Below, one piece after another: positions 36,280 through 48,909 of a stretch of 64,000 nt of DNA. The position numbers were made by a program, and so were the translations under genes. Source of the DNA: Lethocerus indicus (Eukaryota > Arthropoda > Insecta > Hemiptera > Belostomatidae); the NCBI GenBank assembly GCA_019843655.1, contig JACDQD010000011.1:13992604-14056603 (forward strand), given 5' to 3'. Positions within the stretch are counted from its first letter, which is position 1; each line of letters starts with the position of its first letter. Below the pieces are notes generated by a model that was not told where the DNA came from, searched no databases, and was given only the letters and a program-made list of their open reading frames with translations.

Positions 36280-39200
36280 AAACATTCGGGCCCTAAAGTG
36301 GCCTACAATAAAACGACATACGTCTCGGTGTAAACGGTGAATGGGCATAAGACGGAAAAGCAAACCACAAAACCAGTTTATAAATACCCAGGAATTTTAT
36401 GAGAACAATATTTCATTCTGTAGTTAAGTGGGAAATTTTATGTTGCTCAGCACATGATAACACACATATATATTGGATATATGAATTGACGTTGAGGAAG
36501 GAATATACTGGGCAATATACTTTATAATAAATTATAATAATGTTTACAGAATCAACTGACCATGGCAACTCTTTGACAGTCCCATTATTGTAAGTCACAT
36601 AAAACAAATATGAAAATCTTCCTCAGGACTTTCAAGACAACTCATACCACGTTGAGTACCGCAGTCATGTCATGGCGAACCCCCATAACCCACATAATTG
36701 TATTAACTGTATCATGAGCGGTAAGAGGGTCGGCCTTTTTGTCGCCGACAGAAATGAGACGTTAGGAATGGAAGCGATTAAGTTTCCGCTGCCCACGCTC
36801 CCATTATAATTTAGAAAACGAATTCCCCTTTCGGTTTCAAATTTATCCGACGCGGTACCGGAGACACAATGAGACAGGGGCGGCTTTGAAATAAATCAGA
36901 GGCTAATTGTATCCGAACCGATAACTCAGTCCGGTTCATGTCCGTACGACATTAATACGGTACGGGCCGATTGTTCCGTAAACTTGTACTTACGTCCAGT
37001 GCGATAATGTAAGGGGAGCCGGTGTACGATTTACGATCGAAGGAAGGGGATTGGACTTTCCGACGGCCGACACTCGCAAACAACAAGGAAAGTACCGACT
37101 GAGATGCGATATTCGTTAAACAGAAACATAGTCAAGGCTGTAGAATTTAAAATGTTTCAATTTAAAAGTGAAATAAATTTATATATTCATAGAGAAAGCA
37201 TCCAAATCTGAATTGCATGGAAAAATCACCGTTTTGCAGCATACTAAAGATTGGAAAACTATTAACAGAGGCTCTTCACATAAAGACATTTATTGTACTG
37301 GCTAATTGAATCTCTTAAGCAACAGATAAGCAACGCTAGAATTTGCACTGTTTTAAATTGGAGACCGGAAACGGAATGAGGGAGACGGATTTTCGAAATC
37401 CGTTCACTGTTTGTTGAGCTACACCCGGCTTCGATAGGATAACTCAATTTTACTTTTCGAATGCTCCGTCGAATTGACTGGACGGAGTCTCAAATCACAG
37501 CTTTTCATTGATTTCCGGGAGAATGTGAATAAAAAATGTTGAAGCAAGGAGAGTATCGTGTTTAAATTTACGCTTATTGTATTTTAGTCGAAGCAATGAA
37601 ACAGTAGAAAATTGTCGTAGGTGGTCCATTAAAATAATAATTAGATCATTTTGAATCAGTGATTATATTTTTAAATCAATATTAAAATGTATAAATCTCG
37701 GGTTAGACTTTCAGGGCTTAGAGTAAATAATATACAGTTATTTACTGTATATATAACCGGATCCTGGAATGATTCTACAAAAGATCAGACGTTCGTCCCG
37801 GAATATTAATAGTTTATAACAATTTGTTCTGATGATTCCGCACAACCGAGGCCTCCTCAAGGCTTAATAAGCGGGCGGTGACCGATCGTCGCGGACGTGT
37901 AAAGTTCTACTGGAAGTCATGACTCAAATCAATCATTCGTTAACAAGCGACCGGACACATGATAATGCAGAATTGTATCCCAGCTTTCTCCGACCTAACG
38001 ATCGGTCCCAGTCGCGAATTCAAGAAAGTAGCTACTGTTTGTACTCCTTTTAACACGGAACTGAAAAAATTTTAATTTTTTTAAACCGCATTAATTCGGA
38101 TTTCGAGAGCGACCGCCACCTTCTGGCCACGAGCCTTCCCAGGTTAATTCTTAGTACTTCCAGAAGTGTTTAGTGTTATGTGTCGGAGTGTAATTGTTCT
38201 CTTAATGCTATATGTGACCGTAGCGTTGCTATCCAATTAACCCTGTACAACTCTGTTGACTCCCGCAGTGAAACAGGGGGAAGAAAGAGAAAAATTTTGC
38301 AATGGGCATTTTTTCAGACAACTTTTTGTAAAAGAACTCATAATTTTTCTTCAATTTTTAAACCTTTAAAACATTTCACTACAGGAATTTCACCAGTCGT
38401 GCCGACGAACCAAACTTAACGATTTTCATTGTTCAAATATAAAATCATCACACATGACGCGGTAGAAGAGGGACGAGTTGCTTTTAATCGGTAACGAGAG
38501 TGAAAGTGTCCCTGAAGTAGACACGAAAAAACCAATTAAGGAAATACAAAGAACGCGTTCTAGTGTTAGTAGACCCTACGATAGTCATTTATCATAGAAG
38601 CATTTGATATTCCCCGATTATAAGTGTAATGATTACATACATTATTATATCGAGATCAAGGCCGTAAAACTCGTACAAGTCGTTTAGTAGACACAATAAT
38701 CGTCCAGTATTGGGATATTGTTTTCACCAAGAAGGAATCGCCGGACCCGCCACTCCCCTGCACCGCAAGAATTAATTACACAACAATAGTTCTTGATCTA
38801 TAGAAAGTCGTGTATTAATTAATTAGCCGCCCGGTAGAAGGTCACGGAGTCGGCGTTTTAAACAGTCGTCGGTACCGGCTCGGCTTAGCTCCGCCGTCAA
38901 AATCGAAACTCGGGGTGTCCCGCGATACAGTTAATTAAAGTGTCAAATCTGGCCGCGTTCCTAAATAAAGAAAATTTCGAGACCGAGGATAGATGTAACT
39001 TACAATTTACAATCTGGACAGCTTCCCAGCTCCTTGACAGCGCTGATTTTTATTTTTAGAGCGTGACCGAACATTGGCGGGGTGGGGGGTGGGGCGGACT
39101 TTGTTTCGCCCAAAATGCCGAAAATAGAAAATCTCCCGACTAAGTGTCACAGTTGTCTAGTCGGCTGTTGTCAACCAAGAGGTGGACGCAGAGTTCCGTT

Positions 39201-39900
39201 GGCGAAGGTTTTTTTTATTTACCTTTATCGTTAAAAGTACAATTGTGTAATGTTATTTTGTAGCTTGTCTGTCTCGATAAAGAACCCACACCCGGTGATG
39301 TCGCTTTTGACGTGTATCCGGGCTAGAACAGACCGAGAAGAACTCTCTAGACCAGTTCCGTTTGGCCGATAGTTAACAGACTCGAATGAAACTTTCGAGA
39401 CCGGAATTTTATAAATCCAACTGTTGGCACGCTGAGGTAGCGGTGAACGTGTGCTATTTGAAACATGCCGGGGATCATTAAGGCCGACAGGTTTACACGC
39501 TACAATTACAACACAGTGGCGGTTATAACCAAGCGGAAGGAAAACATACGCCCCCACCCCTACAGATAATCTCGGCTCACTTGACCCACACCCACTTCCC
39601 CGGTTTTATCGGTTTCAGTTTTACGCATATCGGCTTGAAGGTCGTCCTTTAAATTCCGACCACGTAGAAATTTGGGCTCATAGTAATAAACAAAACAATT
39701 TTTAGGTAAATAGTGAATTAGACAATAACTTATATTAGTTTGTCGTCTAATAGGTCCGTCCTGTTTACGGGGTGTCGGTTAGTGACGTCATGAAGGAAAA
39801 ATGCGGCTGATGGACAGGCGAACGCGTAACGGGTAACAAGAAAGGGCCAGAAAAAGAAATAGGAGGAACTTAAAACCTGAGCATGATTTAAAACAAATTA
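36280..39900. other. non-coding stretch
   Basis: GC-rich patches at about 36740-37080 and 38740-38960 lie in AT-rich DNA. A small hairpin (TATACAGT, five-base loop, ACTGTATA) lies near 37730-37752. No gene seen. Confidence 0.45.
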
Positions 39901-39923
39901 AAACATTTATCAAAACTACTCTC

Positions 39924-39942
39924 GAGAGAGAGAGAGAGAGAG
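39924..39942. repeat. (GA)n microsatellite
   Basis: About nine GA units following CTC, followed within 120 bp by an AAACCGGTTT site. Confidence 0.85.
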
Positions 39943-40055
39943 GACCGAATGATTTATGCGAGCGTGGCGATAATTTTTCTCCACGCTAAGTACGGTATTC
40001 CGGTACCTAATACAGGCCGCCCGGCTTCGGAACCTGTTTAAAGAGCTAAAACCAG

Positions 40056-40065
40056 AAACCGGTTT
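40056..40065. promoter_or_regulatory. AAACCGGTTT site (Grainyhead-type)
   Basis: Fourth exact copy, in the perfect 12-bp palindrome GAAACCGGTTTC (40055-40066), close to the GA repeat. Confidence 0.38.
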
Positions 40066-40429
40066 CGTGGCGGCGATATGGGTATTCTGGGGGGGAAAAA
40101 ACAATTCTTCGGCACTTTCTTCCGCAAATTTCTTACCAGAAAAGGAAAATATAGTCAAAACAGTAACAGAGAGGCATAATTACAGTAAAATTACTTAGGA
40201 AAAGAAAATTTCAAATGGACAAATACGAACCACAGTGTCTTATCCTGTGAAACTGCAAATTCCACATATCTGTGCCATCTGAGGGTCGCAGGACGTGCCA
40301 CGTGGCACTCCGGTCAATACCGAAGTCCGGGTCGTACGGGAGATTCCTCACCGTGCCAGTTAACAGATTTAATTTTATTGCACTAATATAGTGAGTGGGA
40401 GAGGTACCGGGAAAAGGGGCAGTCAAAGG

Positions 40430-43400
40430 GGAATTGCGTAGTCACTGCCGATTGGCTGTTTCCAAACGTTAAACTAAGTTTCAGCGGAATTAATTTCGTT
40501 CAATGGTCCCCTGATGAAGCTCCCATATTGGACTTTTACGGTGGCCCCACTTTTAAATGGATTAGCACGTGTCTCACACTTTCACCCCCATCGGGACGTA
40601 ATTCACTCTAACCGGAGTGAGCCTAAATAATACGAGTTTGCACAATGTTCTACTTCAAATCGAAATCTAGTAATTGAGAGAACATGTCCATTTTTTTCTA
40701 TTTTGCAGGAAGGTACAAATAAGCGGAGAAATATATACATTCTCAGGGACCGTCATATTGTATTTAAATAAATATAATGACAATAAAACTAAATAAATCG
40801 TAATAACATTTTGTTAGGGCAGCCACCTCACAAGGTGGAAGCACAGTGGGTATGGGAATGTATATATTTATGAATGTATATTTAGTCGAATGGAGCTAGA
40901 AATAGTACTAAATTATTTTATACAAAAAATAAACAGCTTTATCGGCTGGGTCCGGGCCCTACCGTTCATGAATGATACCACCGCTCTATTTTACGACGGC
41001 GTTCAGCAGAGGCCCCAAACTTCATTAGGAAACCCAGAGCGATAACCGGGACTATCCGCTATAATTTTCTGCAATATGAAGTAGCCCATTTTCATCATCT
41101 CGTTTATTTTTAACGAAATGGCCCCATTCCGCGCAAGCTTATTGTTCGCATTAATGAGCTACCGTTCTTCATAACGCCGGCGGGCGATGATTAAACTCAA
41201 AATTTTAATAATTTTTTGTCCGCCTTTTTTCCTTCACAAGACCCGAGAAAACTAGATTTAACGCGGGGCCGAGTAGTCCTAACTCAAACAATCCGTTTAA
41301 CGACAGACGATGATTCTTAATGGAATGTACTTCGTAAGAAAAGACCGCATACAGCGTTAAATAAATAACAGTGAAATAAAAAAAATCCCTAACGATTTTT
41401 TCCATAATGAAATAAAGTTTAATCCGGTGAATATAAGTTACATAAAGGCATATTAATGAAGTCGGGGAGTTAGATCTTGTTTGGATTGCATGGAAGGCAA
41501 TAACATTTCTGATTCACATAATGGCCCTACTCCAAAATTAGATAATGATAAACCTACAGTTATATTTTCATTTTGATATTTTCATAATCATCTTGGCCTA
41601 TAATAAATCGAAGACCGAGACCGAAAGGCCAGAAATAATCCGGTGACATACATCGACTAACGAACGCAATGTTATAAGGACAGAGATATATTTGAGGCCC
41701 GTTATTCGATTTAATTCAGGCAAGTTCCGCGTCACGATCCGTATTTAAATTGAGCGGGCAAGAAAAGTGTTTTCTTTGTTTTTTTTTATTTAGTCTGTAG
41801 ACAGAATCGTAATAAGGCCACCACGCAAAAAGCCGCAAGCGGTTGATATGAAATCTGCTTAAACAGGAAGTGCGTTGGAACTATAGGCCTGACAAGAATT
41901 TATTTTATATCGAGAAAATAACGAACAAAACTGCGTTTTTTGCGCCCAGTTAATGGACATGCGTACCGTATTGCGTTTCGGCGAATAATTAACATCTTTC
42001 GGCGGGGGTCCCTTTGATTTATCGCCGGCCGACGATCGCTATCGCTCGAAACTAATTTCCTTAAGCCGAGTCGTGCTTACTGCGGTATTAAAAGAAGTAA
42101 CGGTACGCGGTCGTTCCCATGGGCCGCGTTTCGGCGTTGAGAAGGGACGAGCCGCCAACAGCCCGTTTTAATTTTCAGCCAATTTATCGACTGTTATAAA
42201 TCAATGGCAAAGAGAAACGGATTCGATTTATGAAGAGGCTGCATAACAAAGCTCTCAACGAAAATTCAACAGCCTAAAAGACCTGTTGTTGAATGCCAAT
42301 AGTATTTGGTATATCATCAGTTTGGTCCTATTAACGAAATCAGTTACCAATGTCTACTGAACAAAAAACCCGGCATTTTACTACTATTCAACAAGAGATG
42401 TTCGACATATTTGTAATGATAGCGGATTAATCCGTTTGTTGTAATAAAACGCAGGTGCCGATGTGGCATCGTGTTTTCGTCCTGCGTCGTTCCTACATCC
42501 AGAGTATTTCCTCGAGTAAAATATTGTTCGAGCGTACACAGCGAATGTTTATTCAAAGAGCCTGTTACGTTATTCAGATCAGGATTTAACAATTTCAAAG
42601 GAAACCCTCGAGGTTTTCGAAGTGTCCAAACTCTCAACTTTAAACAAACGAGACCTGATCGAAGTTTTAACTCCCTCCGCGGTGGGGAGTTCGTTATCGA
42701 TTCTAACTAGTTGGAGCGGCAGGAGACACAGCCCGAGACAAGATTAACGCTCGAGCGGATACGAAGGGCGATCAAACGCGACGGCGATCCGAAAGCGCGA
42801 ACACAACATCCGGCCATGAAAGTTTAAGCTTTAATAAACCAATTAAAGGAACATACCTTTCACTTAGCATGCCGTACGAAAGCGGAGGAAGCGAACAAAG
42901 TTGGCGGCGATATTCGACAACAGAATTATTCAAAATGCAGTGGAGCGTTAAAAAATGATTAATGCGATATCATAACTTACATCTAAAGATTACACATTTA
43001 TACCAGACAATTTTCGATTGGAAGCAGTTTTTCAGCAGCTCTCCTTGTTTGATCAATTCAACTTTACAATTAAAGAAAGCCTGAGAATCGAATTCTAAGT
43101 CGATTGCCAATTATTATCAAAATTCCTCTTCAGTTTTCCCTTATCCAAACTGATCATAGGGGCCTGACAATGAGAATTTAATTATTAGTTATTAAGGATA
43201 ATATATTTATTACACCTTAAAAACAAGGCGAAGGACAACGCAAGTATTAAGACAAATGCGTCCCACATTAGATTAATTCATTATTTCGTCCCGAGGCGGG
43301 TTCATGGCCCGAGACGAGGCCGACTATTGCACCAACGGTTCACAACGAATCTTATCTCGGAGCGAGGTTATCGGACGAAGTATATATTAATCTCGTTAAT

Positions 43401-44280
43401 ATATAATTAATTACCGCATTTTTCTGGTGAATTAATTTGATTCCTATTACAATTGGCTGAAAAATTTTTAGAAATTAGAACAATCCCCTTATTTAAGAAT
43501 TTAACTCCTATAATAAAATGGTATAAATATTAATATAATTAAAGTATCTAAATTTAATTTATATTATATATAATTATCATTAAAATACGTGAAATAATTT
43601 TTCAATGAATCACTGACAGAATCATAAACAACCGAGTAATAACACAGACGTCAAGTGGTGTGTTTCGACATGCTTTCACGGTCAGTTGAAATGGTGGAAC
43701 GTTAAACAAACGCATAGATTTGTATCAATGAGAATGCTGGGCTAATTTCCCGATATTTATGTTTTCATTGTATCTGAAAATTACGATTGCCAGAAAACAA
43801 AAAAGAAACAAACAAAGTTCGCCAACTGTAGGACAAACAAGCGATCTACTTACCGATAGTAAGGTTCGAAAAAATAGTGTTAACAATTGTGCTTGAAATA
43901 GATGATGGAATTGTAATCGAAACGATTGTTGGCTGTTAAAACGACATTGTGTTTATGATTTTGTGAAGCATTTTTTCCATTCAGTGTTTTTTGTTCTCGA
44001 ATTTCCTCCTCTACGAATATTTGATACAAAGCCTATACTTGTAAATGTTTAACGATTTCCCTAGGCCATCTAACAAGCTCGAAAAATTGTGAAAAGTCTG
44101 AATGATTTCGATTCTGAAATTAGTCGAAAATTATTAATCCACACTAACTGTTCGGACGGCAGATTTATTCTGTTATATTTTGTTAAATTCAACGTAAAGT
44201 ATACAGTCCCCCTTTCGCGAGATATAAGATAGAGAGATTACGTTTAACATCAAATTAGCACCAGAATTTATTATTCTACA
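40430..44280. other. non-coding stretch
   Basis: AT-rich, with GC-rich patches at about 41990-42170 and 42720-42930. No credible exon, RNA gene or mobile element seen. Confidence 0.45.
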
Positions 44281-44342
44281 GGCGGCTCGTACACGCCTTC
44301 CATCGGAGTCAGATTAAAAATTGCCACTTATCTGATTCCCGC

Positions 44343-44400
44343 GGAACAAGAAAATTCCCCTTTCAATAGCCCCGGGGCTATTGAAGGGGGTTCTCGTTCC
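44343..44400. repeat. near-perfect loopless palindrome
   Basis: A 31-nt left arm (44343-44373) and a 27-nt right arm (44374-44400) meet at CCCC|GGGG. The inner 10 bp (CAATAGCCCC and its complement) are perfect, and the outer GGAAC(A/G)AGAA pairs with one mismatch after a short indel. It could extrude as a cruciform or fold into a hairpin in RNA. The lack of a loop makes an ordinary miRNA precursor unlikely. Confidence 0.75.
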
Positions 44401-47400
44401 TGAATTCGCACAGTTACGGTGTGTCCGCGGCGTAAATCAACTTTCTCGGCTCAACACCGAAGACAATAATTATCAATCGGACCGATAATAATTAAAAATT
44501 AAGGGAGAAAGCTCTGAAACGCGGCATTTTTACAACCGGGAAAGTCCCCCCATCGACGTGGGCCGTCGTTGTAATTTGTCGCAAATCCAGGGGGGGGGAC
44601 TCTGATTTAGGAGGCCGTCCGGGAGCATGCTAATCGGTCGCGCAATTAGCCGCCCGACTAAGTGGCGGTCTCGGGGCCGGCCAGCGTTTTGGAAACATCG
44701 CGGGCTGATTAAATCTTCTTCCACCTAAGTTTTAATTATCGGCCCGTGTTAAATAGCGAAGCCCGCTGCCGTACAGGCGGGTCTCACGCTTATCGGCTCG
44801 GATCGCTCGTCCATTAAGCTGTCGTCCGAACCGCCTCACCTTCCTTGCCATATTTTTATTTTAATAAACAGTGTAGAAATATTTTTTTTAGCAATCCTTC
44901 TCAGCGTTCTTTTCGCAGCGAAGCTCGTTTTTACGCCGGTCAGAGTTTAGAGCATTTGGGATATTTGTGTGATTTTAAGGAAGTCTACAGTTTGGACTCT
45001 GATACTACAAATTGCAGGAGACACTTAGTAGAGCGTTGGGTTTGAAATAATGAGAAAAGTGGATAAAGCCAATGTACATCCAATCGGATCCGTTGTGTGT
45101 CATGAAATTGAATTTATTCCATGAATTAATTTAATCAATGCTATCGAAACCTCTCCGGTATTAATTACTAGAACGGACATAATATTATCGCCCAACCCCA
45201 CCATATTGGCGTCTTTAAAAAAAATAGTTTTTACAATAAAATTTTTTATGTTACATATTTAATGTTCATCCCGCGTTCCGAAGGATCCAGGTGATGCCGC
45301 GGAAGCTTTGAACTCTGAGTAACGACCGGAAACAACGGAGAAAATAAAAGAACCAAATTGAGTTAACAGGAATTAAAGTGAAGCATTATTCTGGAGTGTC
45401 TAAGTGAAGGTTGGGGTGAGGGGGCTCGTGAGAAGATCATTGAGTAAAACCCCGGGCTAAGTCTGTATCAGAGAAGGTGACTTAGTCTTTCCGCCTCACA
45501 GAAGCGGATTACACACCGCTTCCATTAATTTACACTTCACTATAACAAATTAGTGAGAGGTCTACGCGGGGGCTCACGCCGCTCTACCCCTTTTTAGGAC
45601 CGCCGATTATAAGGTGATTTAGAACACCGGGTTTTCTGTCGGATCAATCTCCGGCTAAGCCCTAGACTTTATTTATCGCTGCAAGCTGAACAGAACTATC
45701 CCTAAGGGGGATCTAGAATAATAGTCTGTAACATTCAGAAGGCTGGATGCGACAATTAATGAAATAATCACATTTATACGTTTCCAAATAGTTCCACCGT
45801 TACAACTTCTGTTCTCAATACATACGTCGTCTCCGCAAGCTTACAAACGAGTAAACCGGATATTAAATTACTGGTATTTGCGAAAACCCGTCTTTAACCA
45901 ATCAGGAAGTCCACTCCGTAGACAAAGTTGACTGTAATACTTTAGGGCAAGAGTATTCCTCTCTAATCATATACCGGTTTTCTATTTATCTAATCTACGA
46001 AATAAGTAATAAATTAAAGGACTGTTCCTCCGGGAGATTACACAGTCGTTTTAATGCCTTAAATACCGTGAGTACGCATAATGCGGGAAGAGAAACTCAC
46101 GTTCGTTTAATGCACGCGTACACGTTTCGGAGCTGCGCCTTTTCTGGCGTTGAATTATGGCCCTGTCAGCCGGGCGTGAAAAATCAACCCGTCGCTAAAC
46201 ACGTCATTTAGCTCGGAATTTATAATGCTTAAATTTGCTTATTGAACGGTCCGATACGTCTTTCCCTTTCCTCCTCCGTCCCTCTTCCCGGTTTCGTTTA
46301 ATGAAAGACTGCCGCTCGCCCTGCATGCGTAGAAAACAAGTATCATTAGAGACGCCCACGGACTCTCGGCTAAGCGGAAGGCCCACTTATCCCCCCACTC
46401 GGTTCGGTTTCGCAATCGGCCAACGCGCTGGGCGTTTAATAGGTGGGCAATTCCAGGAACGGCGTAGACATCCCGAATCGCGTCCAGAACCGTCCTTTGT
46501 CAGGTCCAGGTCCGAGAAGACATTGTAATTAGGATTACAAGGGAAATACATTCACTATTGTGTTCTAACGATCAGACAATTTGTTCGGTCACATCACGCT
46601 ACTTACGTACGATTTCATTTAATTGTATTGTTTTACTTTCGATACTTCGTTATATACTTTCCGGAATCTCTAACCACTTAATATAGATTCGTCGATACAG
46701 CCGTCGTAAGACTATTCCCACGTTGCATTACATATCGATGCGATTTAATCAACTATCCGAGAATATTTAATTAAAAGCAAGGTTACTTAAGTGCTTCGTT
46801 ATTACTATGATCTGTCCACGGAAAGTTCCCATTCAAGTATTCATTGAGCGTTCGGGATAAATTACACCTGCTACCGCCACTTATGAGGTCCGAATAGGTT
46901 TCCACCGCTCGGGCTTTCCCCGGCGGGCCCGTTGGCCGATTTCACGCGCGGACCCCGACCGTTTAGCGCAGATTAGTCGCTTTGTGGTGGGCGCTGCCAA
47001 AAGAGACTCGTGAATTTCAGCAGTGGGAGGGGGGGGCTGTAAATTTTCTCGATCTAAGAATTAGACCTTAGAGGGGAGGGAGGGGGCGTAATGAGCGAGC
47101 CGGTCGGACCGAGTGAAAGGGGCCTACTACACCCCGCCGGGAGAGAGAACACTTTCCAACCCGGACGACGAAGGGGGGGGAATTCGCCCGCACGGGAAAA
47201 ATTTAACTGTCATTTGCGAGTTAACAACAATAATCGCTAACGATTTATAAGGTACACTGTCGGGAGGACGGCCGGCCGACACGAAGAAAGCCAATTTAAT
47301 GCGTATAAACAGGTGGCTTTCACACAGCATAATTCGATGCTATCTATCAAAACGAGCCGTGCAGAGGGAACTTTCCACGGGTAATGTGCGCTTGAATGAC

Positions 47401-48050
47401 ATTCTAATATTCCTTCACGACCAACGGCGAAAGAGTTTATTTTATATATTGATGTCATTTTTTACACCACACACATTTATCAAAAATTCTGTTTTCAAAA
47501 ATTTTATAGCGAACTTACAGGAAAGTGAATATTTGAATTCCAAAGTACCCAGCCTAAAATAACGTTCCTATTTCCAAAACAATACAAATTTAAAAAAATG
47601 ATATTTCGTCTGCATTTACTTATAAAAAAAGCTTATAAAAATGGCCATTATGCTAGAAAAAATCAGTCAATCTCTTGCCGGAGGTCAACGTTCCAAACCA
47701 GTGTGTCCCACAATAACTACTTTTTATTACGGTCACAAAATCGCTACGGCACTGTGATGCTGTAGTAGAGCCGGTGGCGAATAAACATGAGCGTCGAAAT
47801 AAGGCCTCCCCCTCTGAATCGGAGTACACATTTGGGAAAGCATAAGGCCAACCGACCCCGGGAGGACCGGGGGGGGGGGCGATAAAAATAATTTATTTTG
47901 GTCCTTCGGCAAAACACGAGTTTTATTTCCGTCCCGTTTCTCTCTTTCAGCTTCAGTTGCCAATTTGGTCGGGGCGCGCCAGAACGTCTGGACCTTTCGG
48001 CACGTTACCTTTCCGCGCCTCGTCCATTCCATTTTGACAGGTAAACATGG
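44400..48050. other. extended GC-rich region with G tracts, non-coding
   Basis: GC-rich patches at about 44280-44840, 45270-45700, 46090-46520, 46860-47290 and 47740-48010. G runs of 8 or more lie at 44590-44598, 47029-47036, 47173-47180 and 47869-47879. Short frames on both strands resemble no known protein. Confidence 0.45.
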
Positions 48051-48879
48051 AAAACTATTAAGAGATTCTTCGTAAAACTAACACGAACTGCAGCACCGTG
48101 AAATATCCGATTCCATCCAAAATCTCTGAGCATTTCTGGCTACTCGAGTCTCATGACATAATAAACGGGCGACACCGTAAACATGTAATTTGCAGACCCC
48201 CGTCACCACTGATAAGACTATTAAGCGTTATCAACATTATTTAGTAGAAGGAAAAGTGAACGGGAAATTCATTACATAATGGTTAATGGCATTATAGAGC
48301 AAACCTCGTATTCCAATGGAGGACCGAATTTTCCTTTAATTACAATCATTATATGACTTATATTTATACTTATTAATCATTTGAAGAAAGGCTACCGACC
48401 GTAAAAATTACGATCTACAACAGTGTCGCTTTTGTTTATATGGCATAAATCATTTGACGGCGGTGAAAAGCCGAAAACGGTTTGGGACCGAATGAGCGAG
48501 AGGGGACAGAAAAAAAATTAGGCGAGGAAAGTGAGATGAAACAATTTAATAAGCCGTCGTTGACTGGTTGTAAAGTTTTGGGCCGTAAATTTCCGTTACA
48601 GAGGCAATATTGTACGGGGGAGTGTAGGAACTAAAAATTTTATTTATTCATTCATCGCTGAGTAATGAGGGGCTGAAAAAGATGGGACAGGAAGAACTTG
48701 AATGTCGCCGTTATTATCCCAACCACAAGAAGGGATCGTCAGCCTGTTGCATCACTGAAACGGTACTTGGCCGCTGGTACCGGCCACATAATAAATGGCT
48801 GTCATCAACGCAAAGGGATATAAATTGTCCTATATGTTCCGTACTTTAATGTTTAATATCAGTAAACCCCGTTCTGATC

Positions 48880-48901
48880 ACTGTATACATACTGTATACA
48901 T
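48880..48901 (+). repeat. 11-bp perfect direct repeat, two copies
   Basis: ACTGTATACAT occurs twice in direct tandem. A minor local duplication. Confidence 0.8.
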
Positions 48902-48909
48902 TCCACAAA

